Positions 19,113 to 27,950 of a DNA stretch of 64,000 nucleotides are shown here, piece after piece. Location: the NCBI RefSeq assembly GCF_001889165.1, contig NZ_CP016020.1:2268501-2332500 (forward strand), written 5' to 3'. The DNA is from Bacillus weihaiensis (GTDB lineage Bacteria; Bacillota; Bacilli; Bacillales; Bacillaceae). A program made the translations under genes and the position numbers. The notes under the pieces are model-generated. The model did not search any database and was not told the origin of the DNA. It saw only the letters and a program-made list of their open reading frames with translations. Each line of letters begins with the position of its first letter. Within the stretch, counting starts at the first letter, position 1.

Positions 19113-20774
19113 TTATATTTCCATAATGATAGGCAAAATCATTGGTCTACGCTTCGTTTTTTCATATAAAAATTGATTTAACGCTTCTCTTATATTCAGC
19201 TTTATCGCTGACCATTCAATTGATTGCTCATTCATACTTTTTTCCACGATATCTGAAACAACCTTAGTTGCTTGTGTAATAAGCTGTTCTGATTCACGCA
19301 CGTATACAAAACCTCTTGTGATGATCTCAGGACCCGAGGTAATTTTCTTTCTTTTCTTATCCAGCGTAACTACTACAATTAAAATTCCATCCTGCGATAA
19401 TAAGCGACGGTCTCTTAATACAATGTTTCCGACATCTCCAATTCCTAATCCGTCAATTAAAACATTACCTGAAGGAACTTTACCTCCTGTATAAACCGCC
19501 TCACCTTTAAATTCTACTACCTCACCTTTATCAACTAAAAAAATATTCTTTTCGCTCAAACCTACCTGCTGTGCAAGCTTAGCATGAGCTTTTTGCATTT
19601 TAAATTCACCATGAACTGGGATGAAATATTTAGGCTTTGTCAAATTCAACATCATTTTAAGCTCTTCTTGATGACCATGACCAGAGACATGTACTTGTTT
19701 TTGACCAAATACAACATTTGCACCAGCTCTACAAAGTAAGTCAATCGTTCTCGAGAAAACCAATTCATTGCCAGGTATCGGGGTTGCCGAGATTAGAATT
19801 GTATCTCCTTTAAGAATATTAACTTGTTTATGTGATTGTTTTGCCATTCTAGACAAAACAGCAAGAGGCTCGCCATGATTACTTGTCGTTAAAATTGCCA
19901 CTTCTTTAGATCCAAAGTTATTTATTTCGTTGATAGAAATGAACAATTCATCCTCGACATCGATATATCCTAGACTTATAGCAAGATTAAGAATATTTCT
20001 CATATTTTTCCCGACAACTGCTAGTTTTCTGTTATTCTTTACTGCTGCATTAATGACTTGTTGTATTCTGTGAAGGTTAGAAGCATATACAGCGACAATA
20101 ACCCTTCCCTCAGCATTATACATAACATCTGATATCTCTTCTCCAACAATCGCTTCTGATCCAGAATGACCTGGTTTTTCAGCATTTATACTATCAGATA
20201 GAAGGCATAATACTCCTTTATCACCAATAGTCGCAATTTTTCCAACATCGCTAAAATTTTCTCCTACAGGTGTTTGATCAAATTTAAAATCACCTGTATG
20301 AACGATTGCTCCCATTGTTGTAGCAAAACTTATGCCTACAGAATCCGGTATACTATGATTTGTCCTAAAGAATGTCACTTCTGTATGTTCAAAATTCAAA
20401 ACGGTTTCGTTAGTGATTTCTTTAACAAGTACTGTTTGTTTCATTCGATTTTCTTTCAGCTTTTCTCCTACCAATGCTAATGTTAACTTTGTCCCATAGA
20501 TTGGAACTTGAATATGGTGAAGTAAATTAAAAATACCACCAATGCTTTCATCATGACCATGTGTAAGGAAAATCCCCTTTACACGTTCTCTATTTTCTTT
20601 TAAATAAGTAATATCGGGAATAACCATATCTATTCCAAGCATTTCATCCTCGGGATACATTAATCCAGAATCAACGACAAATATATCTGAATTAATTTCA
20701 ACAACAAACATGTTTTTACCGACTTCTCCAACACCGCCTAAAGCGATTAATTTAATTTTTTCTGTCTTTTCCAT
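19113..20774 (-). CDS. rnjB: Ribonuclease J2 (metallo-beta-lactamase/beta-CASP)
   Basis: RNA-processing enzyme of 553 residues that works with RNase J1 in mRNA and rRNA maturation. It has a beta-lactamase domain, a beta-CASP domain with SATPIPGNE, the CASP-type VHVSGHGHQEEL and PVHGEFKMQ, and a C-terminal dimerisation domain. The first metal motif reads HGHDESIGG (from H72) instead of HxHxDH: two ligands are replaced, as I recall for RNase J2, which is a weak nuclease. Start ATG at 20774 (MEKTEKIKLIALGG); the upstream GTG at 20795 is part of the GGGGAGG ribosome site. Confidence 0.92.
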   Translation of the reverse strand: MEKTEKIKLIALGGVGEVGKNMFVVEINSDIFVVDSGLMYPEDEMLGIDMVIPDITYLKENRERVKGIFLTHGHDESIGGIFNLLHHIQVPIYGTKLTLALVGEKLKENRMKQTVLVKEITNETVLNFEHTEVTFFRTNHSIPDSVGISFATTMGAIVHTGDFKFDQTPVGENFSDVGKIATIGDKGVLCLLSDSINAEKPGHSGSEAIVGEEISDVMYNAEGRVIVAVYASNLHRIQQVINAAVKNNRKLAVVGKNMRNILNLAISLGYIDVEDELFISINEINNFGSKEVAILTTSNHGEPLAVLSRMAKQSHKQVNILKGDTILISATPIPGNELVFSRTIDLLCRAGANVVFGQKQVHVSGHGHQEELKMMLNLTKPKYFIPVHGEFKMQKAHAKLAQQVGLSEKNIFLVDKGEVVEFKGEAVYTGGKVPSGNVLIDGLGIGDVGNIVLRDRRLLSQDGILIVVVTLDKKRKKITSGPEIITRGFVYVRESEQLITQATKVVSDIVEKSMNEQSIEWSAIKLNIREALNQFLYEKTKRRPMILPIIMEI

Positions 20775-21143
20775 GATTTCAAAAATCCTCCCCACTGAAG
20801 TACCCGTTCAACGTCACTTAGAAATATTATACATGATGAAAGAAATGGAATACAAGGTAATTTTCTCCGTATAATGTTCTAACAAGCTTTTTACTATAAT
20901 ATTTAGTAAACTTTATCAGAAATGGGACTCTTCGATTTATTTCATCTATTGAAGTTAAAAAAGTACTGAATGAAAGAAATTCTATAAATAGAAAAGAGGC
21001 TGGAACAAAACAAGGAACCAGGCACCCACCGATCCAATCTATTGTAGGCACTAGCTAAATCAGTGCGTACATATAGTTGTTACGATAAGCTGCCAGGCAC
21101 TTCTGTCCCAACCTCTTTCTTTTCACTTTAATCTTCTATACCT
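20775..21143. other. Gap between dapA and rnjB, mostly a structured element
   Basis: The half next to dapA is the stem-loop element at 20995-21116. The rest is A/T-rich and should carry the rnjB promoter. No coding frame here has a ribosome site. Confidence 0.55.
20991..21116 (-). repeat. 122-base stem-loop element after dapA (terminator-like repeat)
   Basis: Outer arms of 13 pairs (21104-21116 with 20995-21007, AGAGGTTGGGACA on the minus strand) enclose two direct GTGCCTGG boxes (complements of 21093-21100 and 21018-21025) and an inner near-palindrome GTACGCACT...AGTGCCTAC. The minus-strand 3' side continues CCTCTTTTCTATTT, so it can end the dapA transcript. The GGGACA/GTGCCTGG boxes resemble a Bacillaceae repeat that I have seen elsewhere. 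Confidence 0.6.
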
Positions 21144-22025
21144 TTAGTTCGAGTTGAAAGAAATCACTTCAATTAATTGATTCCGTTCTTCACTAGTTAG
21201 CGGTAGAAGTGGTAATCGAACAGAACCAACATCTAGACCTTTAACTTGTAGAGCTGTTTTAACAGGACCTGGATTTGGTACAGCAAATAATTGTTTCATT
21301 ATTGGTAATAATTTTCTATGCTGCTCAGCTGCTTTACCATGCTCACCACTTAAGAAGTCCGTGATCATCTCTTGCATTTCTACTCCAATTACATGTGAAG
21401 CAACTGATACTACACCTACTCCACCAATTGATAACACAGGGATCGTTAACCCATCATCACCTGAATAAAGGAGAAAATCATTCGACGTTCTTGAAATAAT
21501 CTCCGCCATCGCATCTAAATCTCCACTAGCTTCCTTAATAGCAACCACATTAGGAAGCTCAGATAGACGAACAATTGTATCTACGGACATATTTACAACA
21601 CTTCGACCAGGAATATTATAAAGCATAACTGGAAGACTTGTTGATTCAGCAATTGCTTTAAAATGCTGATACATTCCTTCTTGACTTGGTTTATTGTAGT
21701 ATGGAGTAACTAACATGACAGCATCTACACCAGCTTCTTCAGCTAGTTTAGTAAGCTTAATTGAAGCTGCAGTATTATTACTTCCAGTTCCTGCAATAAC
21801 AGGGACTCTACCATTCACTTCTTTAACTGTATACTTAATTAAAGCAATTTTTTCTTCTGTACTTAAAGTAGGGGATTCACCAGTAGTCCCGGCTACAACC
21901 AATGAATCTGTTCCATTATTTAACAAATACTCAATTAAAGTTGATGTTTTTTGAAAATCAATATTTCCGTTTTTATCAAACGGAGTCACCATCGCTGTTG
22001 AAAGTTTACCAAAATGACTACCCAT
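21144..22025 (-). CDS. dapA: 4-hydroxy-tetrahydrodipicolinate synthase
   Basis: Condenses pyruvate with aspartate semialdehyde, the branch point to lysine, cell-wall diaminopimelate and spore dipicolinate. TIM-barrel enzyme of 293 residues with GTTGESPTL (about 45-53), the Tyr region PVMLYNIPGR, and the Schiff-base Lys in VAIKEASGD. Start ATG at 22025 (MGSHFGKLSTAMVTPFD), 6 bases after GGAGTG; the GTG at 22034 belongs to the ribosome site. It is the last gene of dpaA-dpaB-asd-dapG-dapA, so transcription with dipicolinate synthase can feed substrate to it during sporulation. Confidence 0.95.
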   Translation of the reverse strand: MGSHFGKLSTAMVTPFDKNGNIDFQKTSTLIEYLLNNGTDSLVVAGTTGESPTLSTEEKIALIKYTVKEVNGRVPVIAGTGSNNTAASIKLTKLAEEAGVDAVMLVTPYYNKPSQEGMYQHFKAIAESTSLPVMLYNIPGRSVVNMSVDTIVRLSELPNVVAIKEASGDLDAMAEIISRTSNDFLLYSGDDGLTIPVLSIGGVGVVSVASHVIGVEMQEMITDFLSGEHGKAAEQHRKLLPIMKQLFAVPNPGPVKTALQVKGLDVGSVRLPLLPLTSEERNQLIEVISFNSN

Positions 22026-22106
22026 TACCTTCACTCCTTTTGTTGCACTCTATCTTCTATACTATAGCAACATGTTTATAAATACATGTAACCAGTATTA
22101 TTATCT

Positions 22107-23324
22107 CTATTTTGATAGATTGAACGCTTCATGTAAAGCATTTACCGCTTTTATCATGTCCTCTTCTTTAACTAATACCCAAATCGTTGTATGACTATCT
22201 GCAGATTGTAGGATTGATATACCCTGTTCTGATAACGCAGTAACAATTTTTGCAGTAACTCCTGGAACACCCATTATTGCTGCACCAACCGTTGATACCT
22301 TTGCACAATTTCTAGTGATTATTGGTGAATAACCAAGCTCCTCAAGTATTTCAACAGCTCGGTCTGTCACATGATCAGAAACCGTATAGATAACAGATTT
22401 AGGTGTAATATTAAAGAAATCAACACTTATTCCATCTTTAGCCATCGCTTTAAAAACTTCTGTTTGCACACCATATTGCCCTTCCTTGGCAACCACCTTT
22501 ATTTGAGTAACATTTGAAACGTGTGCAATTCCTGTTATTAAGTGTTCATGAACATCACTTCCTCTATTTGAGGAGTTATTAGACGTTACTAATGTTCCCG
22601 AAGTATTTGAATAAGTTGATCTTACTCTCAAAGGAACTTCTGCTTGCATTGCTATTTCAACCGCTCTAGGATGAATTACCTTTGCTCCTTGGTAGGCAAG
22701 ATTCACAATTTCTGTATATGTTACTTTAGATAGAGGCTTAGCATTTTCAACGATTCTTGGATCAGCAGTCATAACACCCTCTACATCTGTAAAAATGTCG
22801 ACAAATTCTGCGCCTAATGCTGCACCTAGAGCTGCTGCAGAAGTATCACTGCCTCCTCTACCTATTGTAGTTATATCCCCAGTTGAAGTGGCTGCACCTT
22901 GAAAACCCGCAACTACAACGACATCATATTCCTTTAACATTTCTGTTAGGCGGTCACATTTCATTTCAAGTATTTTTGCGTTTGTATGCTCGTCATTTGT
23001 AACAAATCCTGCCTGAGCTCCTGTTAATGAAGTTGCTCGGATTTTTTGGTCATTTAACATACTCGAAAAAACAATAGAGGAAATAGCTTCACCACATGAA
23101 AGCAACATATCCTGTTCACGATTCGAAATGTTTTTCACTCCACCATATAGGAGGTCAATTAATGTGTCAGTTGCATATGGGTCTCCTTTTCGCCCCATTG
23201 CAGAAACAACAACTACTACTTTATACCCCTCATCTAATGCAGAATGAATATGTTTGAACGCCTGCTGGCGCCCATCATTATTTCTAACGGAAGTTCCACC
23301 GAATTTTTGTACAATAATTTTCAA
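22107..23324 (-). CDS. dapG: Aspartokinase I (diaminopimelate-sensitive type)
   Basis: Phosphorylates aspartate, the first step of the aspartate pathway. The 405 residues have the kinase domain with KFGGTSV at the N-terminus, the SGGGD-like IGRGGSDTSA near 155-164, and two C-terminal ACT regulatory domains (about 265-405). The start is TTG at 23324 (MKIIVQKFGGTSV), 6 bases after GAGGTG (23331-23336); the GTG at 23333 is inside that site. Unlike many aspartokinase II genes I see no internal start for a beta subunit. It sits between asd and dapA, the B. subtilis order, where DapG is inhibited by meso-diaminopimelate. Confidence 0.94.
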   Translation of the reverse strand: MKIIVQKFGGTSVRNNDGRQQAFKHIHSALDEGYKVVVVVSAMGRKGDPYATDTLIDLLYGGVKNISNREQDMLLSCGEAISSIVFSSMLNDQKIRATSLTGAQAGFVTNDEHTNAKILEMKCDRLTEMLKEYDVVVVAGFQGAATSTGDITTIGRGGSDTSAAALGAALGAEFVDIFTDVEGVMTADPRIVENAKPLSKVTYTEIVNLAYQGAKVIHPRAVEIAMQAEVPLRVRSTYSNTSGTLVTSNNSSNRGSDVHEHLITGIAHVSNVTQIKVVAKEGQYGVQTEVFKAMAKDGISVDFFNITPKSVIYTVSDHVTDRAVEILEELGYSPIITRNCAKVSTVGAAIMGVPGVTAKIVTALSEQGISILQSADSHTTIWVLVKEEDMIKAVNALHEAFNLSK

Positions 23325-23353
23325 ATTGAACACCTCTATATAGACGTGAGAGA

Positions 23354-23380
23354 AGAGAGCCAGATTAACCTCTGCTCTCT
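23354..23380 (-). other. Hairpin between asd and dapG
   Basis: Stem AGAGAGC/GCTCTCT (7 bp, 23374-23380 with 23354-23360) with a 13-base loop, lying in the short asd-dapG spacer. There is no T run, so it is more likely an mRNA stability or processing site than a terminator. Confidence 0.4.
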
Positions 23381-23393
23381 CCTCAAATAAGAT

Positions 23394-24437
23394 TTAAACT
23401 AGTTGGAGCTTAACTAAACTTTCCGCAATTTGAACGGAATTCCATGCTGCACCCTTTAAAAGGTTATCAGAAACAATCCACATATGGAATCCATTAGCAC
23501 GGTCTAAGTCTTTACGAATTCTACCAACAAACACATCATTTTTTCCAACACAATCTGCAGGCATAGGATATATTTGTTGTGAAGGATCGTCTTGAAGCGT
23601 TACTCCATCCGAGTCTTTTAACAATTGTTTTAATTGGTCTGTTGTTACTTCATGATTTTCAATCTCAACGTATACAGATTCAGAATGTCCTGTTTCAACA
23701 GGTAATCGGACACAAGTAGCTGCTACTTGTAATTCCGGCATACTCATGATCTTTTTAGTTTCATTGATCATCTTCATTTCCTCAAATGTAAATCCATTTT
23801 CTTGGAATTTATCGATCTGAGGTACAGCATTAAAGGCAATTTGATAATGTTTTTCATCACCTTTTACAGGTAACACTTCAGGAGTAAAAGATTCACCATT
23901 TAATATAGCTTGTGATTGTTGCTTAAGTTCATTTATTGCTGCAGCTCCAGCCCCTGAAACAGCTTGATAAGTTGAGACAATTACCTTACTTAAACCGTAC
24001 TGTTGTCTTAATGGTTCAAGCGCAACAACCATTTGAATCGTAGAACAGTTTGGGTTTGCTATAATTCCTTTATGGTCCTTAATTGCAGCTTCGTTAACTT
24101 CTGGTACGACTAACGGTACATTTTCATCCATGCGGTAGGCACTCGTGTTATCGACTACAATGGCACCTCTCTTGACAGCTTCAGGAGCTAACGCCTTTGA
24201 TACGTTTCCACCTGCACTAAATAGTGCAATCTGTACCCCTTCAAAGCTGTCTGGAGTTGCTACTTGAACTGTATATTCTTGATTTTTATAGATTACCTTC
24301 TTTCCTGCAGATCGCTCTGAAGAAAGTAACGTTAATTTTGAAATAGGAAAGTTACGACTCTCTAGTGTTTTAAGCATTTGTTGTCCTACTGCTCCAGTTG
24401 CTCCAACCACTGCTACATGATACCCTCTTGCTTCCAT
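23394..24437 (-). CDS. asd: Aspartate-semialdehyde dehydrogenase
   Basis: Reduces aspartyl phosphate to aspartate semialdehyde with NADPH, supplying lysine, diaminopimelate, threonine, methionine and dipicolinate. It has 347 residues: nucleotide motif [12 protein letters not shown] (about 10-21), catalytic Cys131 in NPNCSTIQM, and the later ETGHSESV with substrate-binding residues. ATG at 24437 follows AAGGAGATATAGG. A weak extended -10 (24498-24506) allows transcription apart from dpaAB, which is needed because asd works in growing cells while dpaAB is for sporulation. Confidence 0.95.
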   Translation of the reverse strand: MEARGYHVAVVGATGAVGQQMLKTLESRNFPISKLTLLSSERSAGKKVIYKNQEYTVQVATPDSFEGVQIALFSAGGNVSKALAPEAVKRGAIVVDNTSAYRMDENVPLVVPEVNEAAIKDHKGIIANPNCSTIQMVVALEPLRQQYGLSKVIVSTYQAVSGAGAAAINELKQQSQAILNGESFTPEVLPVKGDEKHYQIAFNAVPQIDKFQENGFTFEEMKMINETKKIMSMPELQVAATCVRLPVETGHSESVYVEIENHEVTTDQLKQLLKDSDGVTLQDDPSQQIYPMPADCVGKNDVFVGRIRKDLDRANGFHMWIVSDNLLKGAAWNSVQIAESLVKLQLV

Positions 24438-24497
24438 TACCTATATCTCCTTCCAGCTACATAATTAATCAATATAGCTTCAAATCTTTTACGTATT

Positions 24498-24506
24498 ATT
24501 CTATCA
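24498..24506 (-). promoter_or_regulatory. Possible extended -10 promoter for asd-dapG-dapA
   Basis: Minus strand TGATAGAAT (complement of 24498-24506) fits TGn-TAnAAT. No clear -35 is visible. It lies in the 122-base gap between dpaB and asd. Confidence 0.35.
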
Positions 24507-24559
24507 TAATCCTTACTGAATTGATTGATAAATTTATTTATTTTAATTAAATAGGTAAA

Positions 24560-25162
24560 TTAACTCTCTAGATCTCTGAATTTTTCAACAATAACTGGTT
24601 GATACTGCTTTCCTACCAATGCAGCAAGGACTGTATCTAATAAATTATCCATTCTTGCTACCATGGAATTAGGTTTTTTATCTGGCATATCTTGCCCAAA
24701 TGGAATAAAATAAATATCCTTTGTTGCCATTAGGCGCATCAAATTGACACCATTTAGTCCAAGAGCATCGTTCGTTGAAATCCCTAATACAACTGGACGA
24801 TGTGTTCGTAAAGTAGCCTTTGCAGCCATTAATACTGGGTTATCTGTTTGAGCATTTGCGAATTTACTCATTGAATTTCCTGTTAAAGGAGCGATAACCA
24901 TACAATCAAGAGGGCGCTTTGGTCCTAGAGGTTCTGCTTCAACGATAGAGTCAACAACTTTATTACCAGTCAATTGCTCAACTTTTTCAACCCACTCTCC
25001 AGCTACTCCGAAGCGCGTTGTTGTATGTTTTACTGTACTTGAAACAACCGGCACTACCTCTGCACCTTCATCTAATAACGATTTTATTTGAGGATATACC
25101 TCTTCATACGTACAATGAGAACCTGTAATCCCAAAACCAATTCTTTTTCCTTTTAATTTCAT
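24560..25162 (-). CDS. dpaB: Dipicolinate synthase subunit B
   Basis: SpoVFB, the flavoprotein-fold subunit (200 residues) that with DpaA makes dipicolinic acid in the mother cell for loading into the spore core. The N-terminal KRIGFGITGSHCTYEEVYP resembles the phosphopantothenoylcysteine-decarboxylase-type flavoprotein fold, and CMVIAPLTGNSMSKFANAQTDNPVLMAA gives the second nucleotide-side loop. The ATG overlaps the dpaA stop (ATGA), so the subunits are coupled. Normal length for the family. Confidence 0.93.
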   Translation of the reverse strand: MKLKGKRIGFGITGSHCTYEEVYPQIKSLLDEGAEVVPVVSSTVKHTTTRFGVAGEWVEKVEQLTGNKVVDSIVEAEPLGPKRPLDCMVIAPLTGNSMSKFANAQTDNPVLMAAKATLRTHRPVVLGISTNDALGLNGVNLMRLMATKDIYFIPFGQDMPDKKPNSMVARMDNLLDTVLAALVGKQYQPVIVEKFRDLES

Positions 25163-26061
25163 GATGATAGCCCCTTTCCTTCATTCTTAACCTCTTCCAA
25201 TAATTGAGTTAAGACATTTGCAACAATTTGCCCTGCTGTCTTTGGAGCAACAATACCTGGTAGACCTGGTGCTAGAAGTGCTTTTATCCCTCTTTTTTCT
25301 GCATACCTGAAATCAGTTCCCCCAGGCTTTGAAGCTAAGTCCACAATTAAAGTGTGAGCTGGCATGTTTGAAATAACTTTTGACGTTACAATCAAATGTG
25401 GAATTGTGTTGATACAAACATCAACGTCCTTTGATTCTTGTTCAAGCTCACTTAAATGAAATGGTGTTAGCCCCATCTCCGTAATTCTTGCTAAATGTGC
25501 GGAATCTCTGGCACCTACTTTCACCTTAGCACCTAATGAAGCAAAAGTTCTGGCAACACTCATTCCAACTCTTCCAAGTCCAAGTACCGCCACATTGGAA
25601 CCGTGTATTGTAATGTCTGTGTGTTGTATGACCATCATAATCGTACCTTCAACAGTTGGAATTGAGTTATAGATTGCTACATCATCTCTATTGAATAATT
25701 GAATTAATTTTCGGTTAGTATTTTGAACTAAGTTGTTTAAGTAGTCATTCGTAATTCCTGAAAAAATTACGCAATGATCCGGTGTTCTCATTAATAGATC
25801 TTCTGTTAATTTCACTTCTATATTTGAAAAAACTGTATCAACGGTACCTTCTTGATCAGTACCTGGAATCGGGAGAATAATGGAATCTACTTCTTCGAAT
25901 TGAACTTCATCAATGTTTACTTTTGTTGCACCTGTAAATCCATGATCAAGTTGATCAAATCCTACAAGAGACAGTTTCGCATCAAGTTCAGTTAATTTTC
26001 GGATAACTTCTAGCTGACGTGCATCGCCACCTATTACAGCTATATTTAATCCTGTTAACAT
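25159..26061 (-). CDS. dpaA: Dipicolinate synthase subunit A
   Basis: SpoVFA, the NAD(P)-binding dehydrogenase-like subunit (300 residues) of dipicolinate synthase. It has the N-terminal IAVIGGDARQLEVIRKL and a second Rossmann motif VAVLGLGRVGMSVARTFASLGA in two parts near 150-175. Start ATG at 26061 (MLTGLNIAVIGGD), 9 bases after AGAAGGTG; longer frames lack a site. A sigma-K-like promoter lies about 75-100 bases upstream, in line with mother-cell-specific expression of spoVF in B. subtilis. Confidence 0.94.
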   Translation of the reverse strand: MLTGLNIAVIGGDARQLEVIRKLTELDAKLSLVGFDQLDHGFTGATKVNIDEVQFEEVDSIILPIPGTDQEGTVDTVFSNIEVKLTEDLLMRTPDHCVIFSGITNDYLNNLVQNTNRKLIQLFNRDDVAIYNSIPTVEGTIMMVIQHTDITIHGSNVAVLGLGRVGMSVARTFASLGAKVKVGARDSAHLARITEMGLTPFHLSELEQESKDVDVCINTIPHLIVTSKVISNMPAHTLIVDLASKPGGTDFRYAEKRGIKALLAPGLPGIVAPKTAGQIVANVLTQLLEEVKNEGKGLSS

Positions 26062-26134
26062 ATTGGTTTTCACCTTCTCTTTTGGCAATGTATATGTCGA
26101 ATTTCGGTTAAAGATCTTAGATAACTTACTTCAA

Positions 26135-26163
26135 CATACTATGTAGAAAAAGCGTTATGGGTG
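26135..26163 (-). promoter_or_regulatory. Sigma-K-like promoter for dpaAB
   Basis: Minus strand: -35 CACC (26160-26163), 16-base spacer, -10 CATAGTATG (26135-26143). The sigma-K consensus is about mACm-16-CATAnnnTA, so only the last -10 base differs. Predicted RNA start is near 26127, some 66 bases before the dpaA ATG. Motif match plus known B. subtilis control of spoVF; no mapping data. Confidence 0.6.
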
Positions 26164-26293
26164 AATAAACAGTGGGAAAAACGTCTTCGTTCATTTTAAA
26201 GAAGAGGTTTAGATTAGGTGTGTTTATAAATTGTCGATGGTTTCTTTGAAAAACTTATTTTGTAAAGGACACTTTTTTAAGAAAAGCTCAAAG

Positions 26294-26319
26294 AAAAAAC
26301 GATTGGCTAGCACCAATCG
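26294..26319 (-). terminator. Intrinsic terminator after ymxH
   Basis: Perfect 7-bp stem CGATTGG/CCAATCG (26313-26319 with 26300-26306), 6-base loop, then six T on the minus strand. Isolates ymxH from dpaA. Confidence 0.85.
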
Positions 26320-26327
26320 CTTTTCTC

Positions 26328-26588
26328 CTATGATTCAATTTGTTCGATTTGTTCATCTGGAATGTCTAAAATAATCATATCCGTGCCAATCTTTTTAATA
26401 TGTTGCCAAGGTACACGTATTTCTTCACCTTGCTTTCTTAATCCAAACCATTTTAAAGATGGGATAATGAGTGTTGTTATTTGTCCTGTTTGCTCATTGA
26501 TTTCTAAATCTGTCTGACCTAAAACCCCTAATCGCTCTGCGCGTTTCACATCAACAATTTCTTTGCCGCTTAATTCACTTAGCCTCAT
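26328..26588 (-). CDS. ymxH: PRC-barrel protein YmxH (YlmC/YmxH family)
   Basis: Small cytoplasmic PRC-barrel protein, 86 residues. MRLSELSGKEIVDVKRAERLGVLGQ and the later VPWQHIKKIGTDMIILDI are family hallmarks. Several YlmC/YmxH members occur near sporulation genes, and this one sits just before dpaA, but its job is not known. ATG at 26588 follows AAGGGGGAATAAAA. Strong terminators stand on both sides (26294-26319 and 26630-26666), so it is a single-gene transcript. Confidence 0.9.
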   Translation of the reverse strand: MRLSELSGKEIVDVKRAERLGVLGQTDLEINEQTGQITTLIIPSLKWFGLRKQGEEIRVPWQHIKKIGTDMIILDIPDEQIEQIES

Positions 26589-26629
26589 TTTTATTCCCCC
26601 TTATTACATCATATCGATTTAGTCCATAA

Positions 26630-26666
26630 AAAAATGCCTACAAATTTAAATATTGTAGGCATTTTT
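26630..26666 (-). terminator. Intrinsic terminator after mlpA
   Basis: Perfect 14-bp stem AAAAATGCCTACAA/TTGTAGGCATTTTT (26653-26666 with 26630-26643), 9-base loop, with the T run built into the arm. It can act in both directions. Confidence 0.9.
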
Positions 26667-26680
26667 ACGCTTTTTACATG

Positions 26681-27919
26681 TTATTGAAGCTTAGTTGGTA
26701 ATTGTCCATCAGGACTAATTAACGCAACAGAATACGAATCAGTAAACAATTGATTAGCTAAAGTGTTTACACTTTCTTCACTGACTTCATTAATACTTTC
26801 AATAATGGAATCCATAGAACGATGGCGACTAAGTAAAAGTTCATTCTTTCCGTTACGGCTCATTCTGCTATTAGTACTTTCTAAACTTAGCATTAAGCTT
26901 CCCTTCATTTGCTCCTTGCTATTTGCTAATTCTTTAGAAGTTATCCCATCTGCTTTTAATGTTGTTAACGTATCCTGAATGGTATCGAATAGCATGTTTA
27001 ATTGATTACTTCCTGTACCACCATATATTGTTAGCAAACCGTTATCAGCATAAGATGAATGATAAGAAAAAACGGAATAAGCAAGGCCTTTTTGTTCACG
27101 GACATCCTGGAACAAACGACTGCTCATACTTCCACCTAAGATATTATTTAGTACGATCAAACTGTAGATATCTTCATGGCCTACTTCTAGACCGTTAAAA
27201 CCAATGCATAAATGAGCCTGTTCTGTATCCTTTTGACGGGCTAATTTCTGTACATTAAATTCAGGTTTTTCAAAAGTTCTTTTTTCAGAACCAGTTTCAT
27301 AAGAGCCGAAAAGCTTTTCAACTTCGTTAATAAATGCTTCTGAAACATTACCAGCTACTGAAATAACGACATTATCAGGCGTATAATGTGAATTCATGTA
27401 CTCTCTTAACGTATCTCCATTAAAAGTGGATAGAATTTCTTCCGTTCCTAAAATAGGGTATCCAAGTGGATGCTTATCATAAGTAGCTCTACTTAAAATA
27501 TCATGGACGATATCATCAGGAGTGTCTTCATACATCTTTATTTCTTCATAAACAACATTCTTTTCTTTTTGTAGTTCTTCTTCATCAAATGTAGAATGAA
27601 AGAACATATCAGCCAATACATCAAGCGCGTATTGAGCGTGGTCATCTAAAACCTTTGCATAGTAACACGTGTATTCTTTTGAAGTAAACGCATTGACTTG
27701 ACCACCAATACTGTCAAACGATTCAGCAATTTCTCGTGCTGTTCTTGTTTTTGTTCCTTTGAAAAACATATGCTCAAGGAAGTGAGAAATTCCGTTATTC
27801 TTTTCATGCTCGTTTCTTGATCCTGTTCCAATCCATACTCCGATTGCAACAGAGCGAACTGTTGGAATGTTTTCTAATACGATTCTTACTCCATTTTGGC
27901 AGGTATATTTTTTTATCAA
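26681..27919 (-). CDS. mlpA: M16-family zinc peptidase MlpA (YmxG)
   Basis: Processing-peptidase-like metalloprotease of 412 residues. The zinc motif HFLEH at 46-50 is followed by the distal Glu region KNVVYEEIKMYEDTPDD, so the site looks active; the R/Y and G-rich regions GGSMSSRLFQDVREQKGLAYS are in the C-terminal half. Start is TTG at 27919, 8 bases after AAGGAGG. In B. subtilis the gene follows ylxY and is linked to control of aprE expression; substrate unknown. Only 31 bases separate it from ylxY. Confidence 0.93.
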   Translation of the reverse strand: MIKKYTCQNGVRIVLENIPTVRSVAIGVWIGTGSRNEHEKNNGISHFLEHMFFKGTKTRTAREIAESFDSIGGQVNAFTSKEYTCYYAKVLDDHAQYALDVLADMFFHSTFDEEELQKEKNVVYEEIKMYEDTPDDIVHDILSRATYDKHPLGYPILGTEEILSTFNGDTLREYMNSHYTPDNVVISVAGNVSEAFINEVEKLFGSYETGSEKRTFEKPEFNVQKLARQKDTEQAHLCIGFNGLEVGHEDIYSLIVLNNILGGSMSSRLFQDVREQKGLAYSVFSYHSSYADNGLLTIYGGTGSNQLNMLFDTIQDTLTTLKADGITSKELANSKEQMKGSLMLSLESTNSRMSRNGKNELLLSRHRSMDSIIESINEVSEESVNTLANQLFTDSYSVALISPDGQLPTKLQ

Positions 27920-27950
27920 AATTGCTCCTCCTTAAAACGATGCTTCTACT

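Noticed and set aside
20827-21051. 74-codon minus-strand frame downstream of dapA
   Set aside because: It starts inside the stem-loop element, with no ribosome site.
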